Part shown: positions 8,104 through 10,331 of the stretch, one piece after another
Layout: every line of letters starts with the position of its first letter
How positions within the stretch are numbered: the first letter of the stretch is position 1
Assembly (NCBI GenBank): GCA_028565635.1
Contig: JAOXYB010064990.1
Coordinates: 1-10,331, forward strand
DNA length: 10,331 bases
DNA from: Phoronis ovalis
Lineage: Eukaryota; Phoronida; Phoronidae
Reading direction: 5' to 3'
The notes under the pieces: model-generated
What the model was told of the DNA's origin: nothing
Seen by the model: only the letters and a program-made list of their open reading frames with translations
The model's database searches: none
Made by a program: the position numbers and the translations under genes

Positions 8104-8609
8104 CCGGGGGGTTCACTTAAAAAAAATTTGGGTACCTTTGCTTGTCCAAAAAAACCGGGGTAAGAGGTACCTTTTTCGCCGTTCGACGGGGTTTCTGGGA
8201 ACCCCGTTTAGGGGTCGATTTTGGCGGAAAACCACAGTTAGGGGTATGTTTTTGGCAAATGTAACTTCCCGTTTAGGGGTTGGTTTTTCACGTACACCTC
8301 TCGTTTAGGGTCCTTTTTTCAGTGGGAGCAGCGAGCATACCCTTTGGCGACCATTTTGCAATTTTTTTAAAATTTAGTGTATTATTTTGTTTTGACGACT
8401 TTTTTTTTGTTGTCGATTTTTTTGGGAACTGTTTTTTTTTTTGGTTGTTAATTTTTCAGATAAAACTTCCCGTTTAGGGGTACCTTTTTCAGCAAAATCC
8501 CCCGGTTAGGGGTGATATTTTGATCCATCCACTTCCCGTTTAGGGGCTTATTTTGCACTCTACGGACGAGCATGGGTACCCGACTTTCTTTCAAGTGAGC
8601 CCCTCGGGG
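8104..8609. mobile_element. G/C-ended non-autonomous element, TTAGGGG family, complete
   Basis: The left end CCGGGGGGTTCACTT...TTTGGGTACC and the reverse complement of the right end, CCCCGAGGGGCTCACTT...GTCGGGTACCC, form inverted repeats of about 35 bp. GAAACTC flanks both sides (8097-8103 and 8610-8616), a likely 7-bp target duplication. TTAGGGG-type units sit at 8208, 8238, 8273 and 8305 on the left and at 8474, 8506 and 8540 on the right, all in one orientation, 30-35 bp apart. The core (about 8315-8460) is T-rich and begins with the GTGGGAGCAGCGAGCAT module shared with 7452-7595. No protein is encoded. Confidence 0.8.
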
Positions 8610-8640
8610 GAAACTCAAGTGTGTCCTTCTTCCAAGCGAC

Positions 8641-9006
8641 ATGGAAGCAGTAGATTTGCAGCAACATTTCGCATATCAGTGTTACAGCAGTAGATCTACA
8701 GTAGATGTTTAAATATGATTAAGTTAATGGGAATAATTAAATCCAACAGACTTGCAGTAGACTGCATTACAGTAAACTACTGACATTCGACTGCAAAATA
8801 GCAGCATAAGTGCAGTAGAAAGCATGTTGACTAAATCCCGTGCTAAGATAATGCTGTACAAATACAGCATGTTTAGCCAGTAGTGTTGCAAGAGACTACT
8901 GCTCATCAGCATACGCTCCTTTAATTTGTACTGCCAGTTTGCAGCATGAAAACAGTAGAAAGCCAGCATGAATGCAATAGACTACTGCTTGCCAACATCT
9001 ACTGCT
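8641..9006. repeat. CAGTAG/CTACTG-rich segment C
   Basis: This is the densest part of the CAGTAG region: GCAGTAGATTTGCAG, CAGCAGTAGATCTACAGTAG, GTGCAGTAGAAAGC and others. Orientation switches to CTACTG near the right end (8895-9004), mirroring the CTACTG-rich start of segment A. Chance frames on both strands here are not genes. Confidence 0.65.
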
Positions 9007-9307
9007 GTTCGGTAAGGGAAATGTTGTGTATTTACTACAAACTTTCTCTATCCACGAATAGGGATAAGGATGCTATTAAACTGGGTTTCTAGTGTGGATG
9101 TATAGACCCGGGCTGTGAATTTTTCTCTGTGACCTCTTGCTGTGGGGAAATGTGACTGTTTACATCATTACGATGTATTTTAAAAATCATGTTTCATTTT
9201 CAGCTGTGATGCAGAATAGTCACATAATCATAACATAATCGCATCTTAGGATTCTAAGATTTTATAAATGCGTCAGATTTCATAGACCTGTCCTAAAGCT
9301 TATTTAC
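9007..9307. other. Non-coding flank of the USP exon
   Basis: It is probably within the downstream USP intron or the 3' flank. It holds a hairpin at 9243-9260 (ATCTTAG pairing with CTAAGAT over GATT). No further USP exon was recognised. Confidence 0.5.
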
Positions 9308-9391
9308 CTACTTACTTAAGAAATTGTGGCTATAGGTTGCTCTCCAGGAAAGGCAATCTGTGATACTATCTACACGTGCCAGGATACTCAC
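9308..9391 (-). other. Start of USP intron, open if retained
   Basis: The sequence just after the CAG|GTGAGT donor stays open for 27 codons and ends at TAG (9308-9310). If the intron were retained, the protein would gain a 27-residue tail after the USP domain. The perfect donor makes normal splicing the better reading; no polyadenylation signal was seen right after the TAG. Confidence 0.6.
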
Positions 9392-10234
9392 CTGTTTATG
9401 TTTAGTGTTGTTCGTTTTCTCCAGATCTTTGTCAGGGTCACATTTGGTATAAAGCAACAAATATGGTGTGCGCCCCTCTTCGCTTACATCCATAAAGGCA
9501 CTATTACTGCATTTATTTGTTTCATCGTCGTTCAAGAAATACCAAACATCTTCCTCATGTACCCCAGGGTCAAAGTCTCGGCAATAACAGTAGTAATGTC
9601 CGCTATCTAATGAGTTTCCAAGGTGAGTCACAACGCCTGTCAAATCGTAATCAGTGGGTTTTGCGTTTGAGTAGTATTCATTGCTTTCAAAGCGAAGATT
9701 TTTTTCGAATGTTACGTTGTTCATGATTTTGCTTAGTGTGCTTGTCCCTTTATCAACCAGAGCTCGCTGAAGAACCAGTATCAATGTTTCTGGAAGTGTC
9801 TCAATACGCAGTGTTTTCTGTGCTTTATTAGACGAACTGGAATTATTTGTTTTTCCTGCTTTATGAGGCGAACTGGGTTTTTTTGCATCGCACTTTGTAC
9901 AGTGATACTCATCAATTTCCTCTTTCCTAAAGTAATGCCCTAAACATTGTTTTAAACTTTCGAACGTATTCGAGTTATCTTGAATAGCCAACTGTAAATC
10001 TAAATGCTTCTCCTCCGTAGTTGTGGTCTTGTTACATTTAGAGCACTTATTGTTTGCTGTCAATACCACCCCAAATGTTTGTTTCACAATGGATATGTTG
10101 TGATCATTTTCTTTATCATTTATTGTGGTAAACAAATATACCAGATATTCATGAACATCATGTTCCCTGCCCTTTGGAAATGTATCGGTAAGTCGACAAT
10201 TATCATAAAACTCCTGTGGGTGGAATGCTGGCTG
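9392..10234 (-). CDS. Ubiquitin-specific protease (USP, C19 family) catalytic-domain exon, partial
   Basis: This is an internal exon of a deubiquitinase that would cleave ubiquitin from substrates as a cysteine protease. Seen (exon residue numbers): HDVHEYLVYL at 25-34, matching the USP DxxEyL helix; zinc-finger pairs CSKC (64-67) and CTKC (112-115); a Ser/Asn/Lys-rich linker at about 118-140; LPETLILVLQR at about 147-157; SGHYYCYCRD with the general-base His at 213; WYFLND with the catalytic Asp at 236; and the domain-closing YLLLYTK at 258-264. The 3' splice site reads CCCTTTTCAG before 10234 and the 5' splice site is CAG|GTGAGT after 9392, a full consensus; both are phase 0. A TGA lies in frame upstream at 10262-10264, so the reading must start at a splice acceptor. 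The catalytic Cys box is absent and should be in an earlier exon to the right. Oddity: the usual RF after the LPxxLxLxL strand reads RA. USP35/USP38-like is my best subfamily guess from the spacing and the SGHYYCY box, recalled rather than searched. Certain as a USP, uncertain as to subfamily. Confidence 0.93.
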
Positions 10235-10331
10235 CTGAAAAGGGTAATTACTAAAGACACGTCAGGTCAAGCTATCACAGTAGACGCTAAATTATCGAAG
10301 ATGGAAAAACAAATGGAGGTGCTAAAGAATG
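10235..10331 (-). other. Upstream USP intron (3' part)
   Basis: On the minus strand this ends in a pyrimidine-rich CCCTTTTCAG acceptor and contains an in-frame TGA at 10262-10264, so it is read as intron. The plus strand happens to be open across it (see findings). Confidence 0.6.

Noticed and set aside
8280-8969. Several 60-80 codon frames on both strands
   Set aside because: They lie wholly within the G/C-ended element and the CAGTAG-rich repeat and are explained by repeat sequence.
9326-9726. Plus-strand frames opposite the USP exon
   Set aside because: They are antisense shadows of a well-supported coding exon.

Overview
The window looks like AT-rich nuclear DNA of an animal, most likely a marine invertebrate; phylum cannot be fixed from it. 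Protein-coding content is sparse, exon boundaries carry GT/AG splice signals, homopolymer and AT runs are common, and several short non-autonomous transposon-like elements are present. There is no bacterial or viral gene organisation.

The only confidently recognised gene is at the right end on the minus strand. One large internal exon (about 9392-10234, 281 codons, phase 0 at both ends) encodes most of the catalytic domain of a ubiquitin-specific protease: two CxxC zinc-finger pairs, an intact SGHYYCYCRD His box and a WYFLND Asp box, ending in YLLLYTK. The exon carrying the catalytic Cys would lie beyond the right edge. The next exon, if any, lies to the left and was not found. The closest remembered match is the USP35/USP38 type, which is tentative.

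Layout from left to right. 1-380 is the right part of a G/C-ended element with TTAGGGG repeats spaced 32 bp. 381-4060 is mostly AT-rich non-coding DNA with small hairpins and short tandem repeats, plus two weak exon-like stretches (669-794 with a downstream AATAAA; 1241-1331). 4068-4713 is a second G/C-ended element with a different repeat word (AATCC) but the same design. 4714-6515 holds small exon-like signals around 4762-4887 and AT-rich DNA. 6516-6572 is a near-perfect inverted copy of 4821-4877. 6592-6869 is a TA-flanked, fully foldback MITE. 6877-9006 is a 2.1 kb stretch rich in CAGTAG/CTACTG, broken up by other insertions: a GCGAGCAGCGAGC-module repeat at 7452-7595, an exon-like open stretch at 7826-8010, and a third G/C-ended element at 8104-8609.

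The most interesting signal is the shared design of the three G/C-ended elements: terminal inverted repeats beginning in G or C runs, then arrays of about 30-32 bp units on both sides of a non-repeated core, with different repeat words in different families. No transposase is visible, so their mobilising enzyme is unknown.
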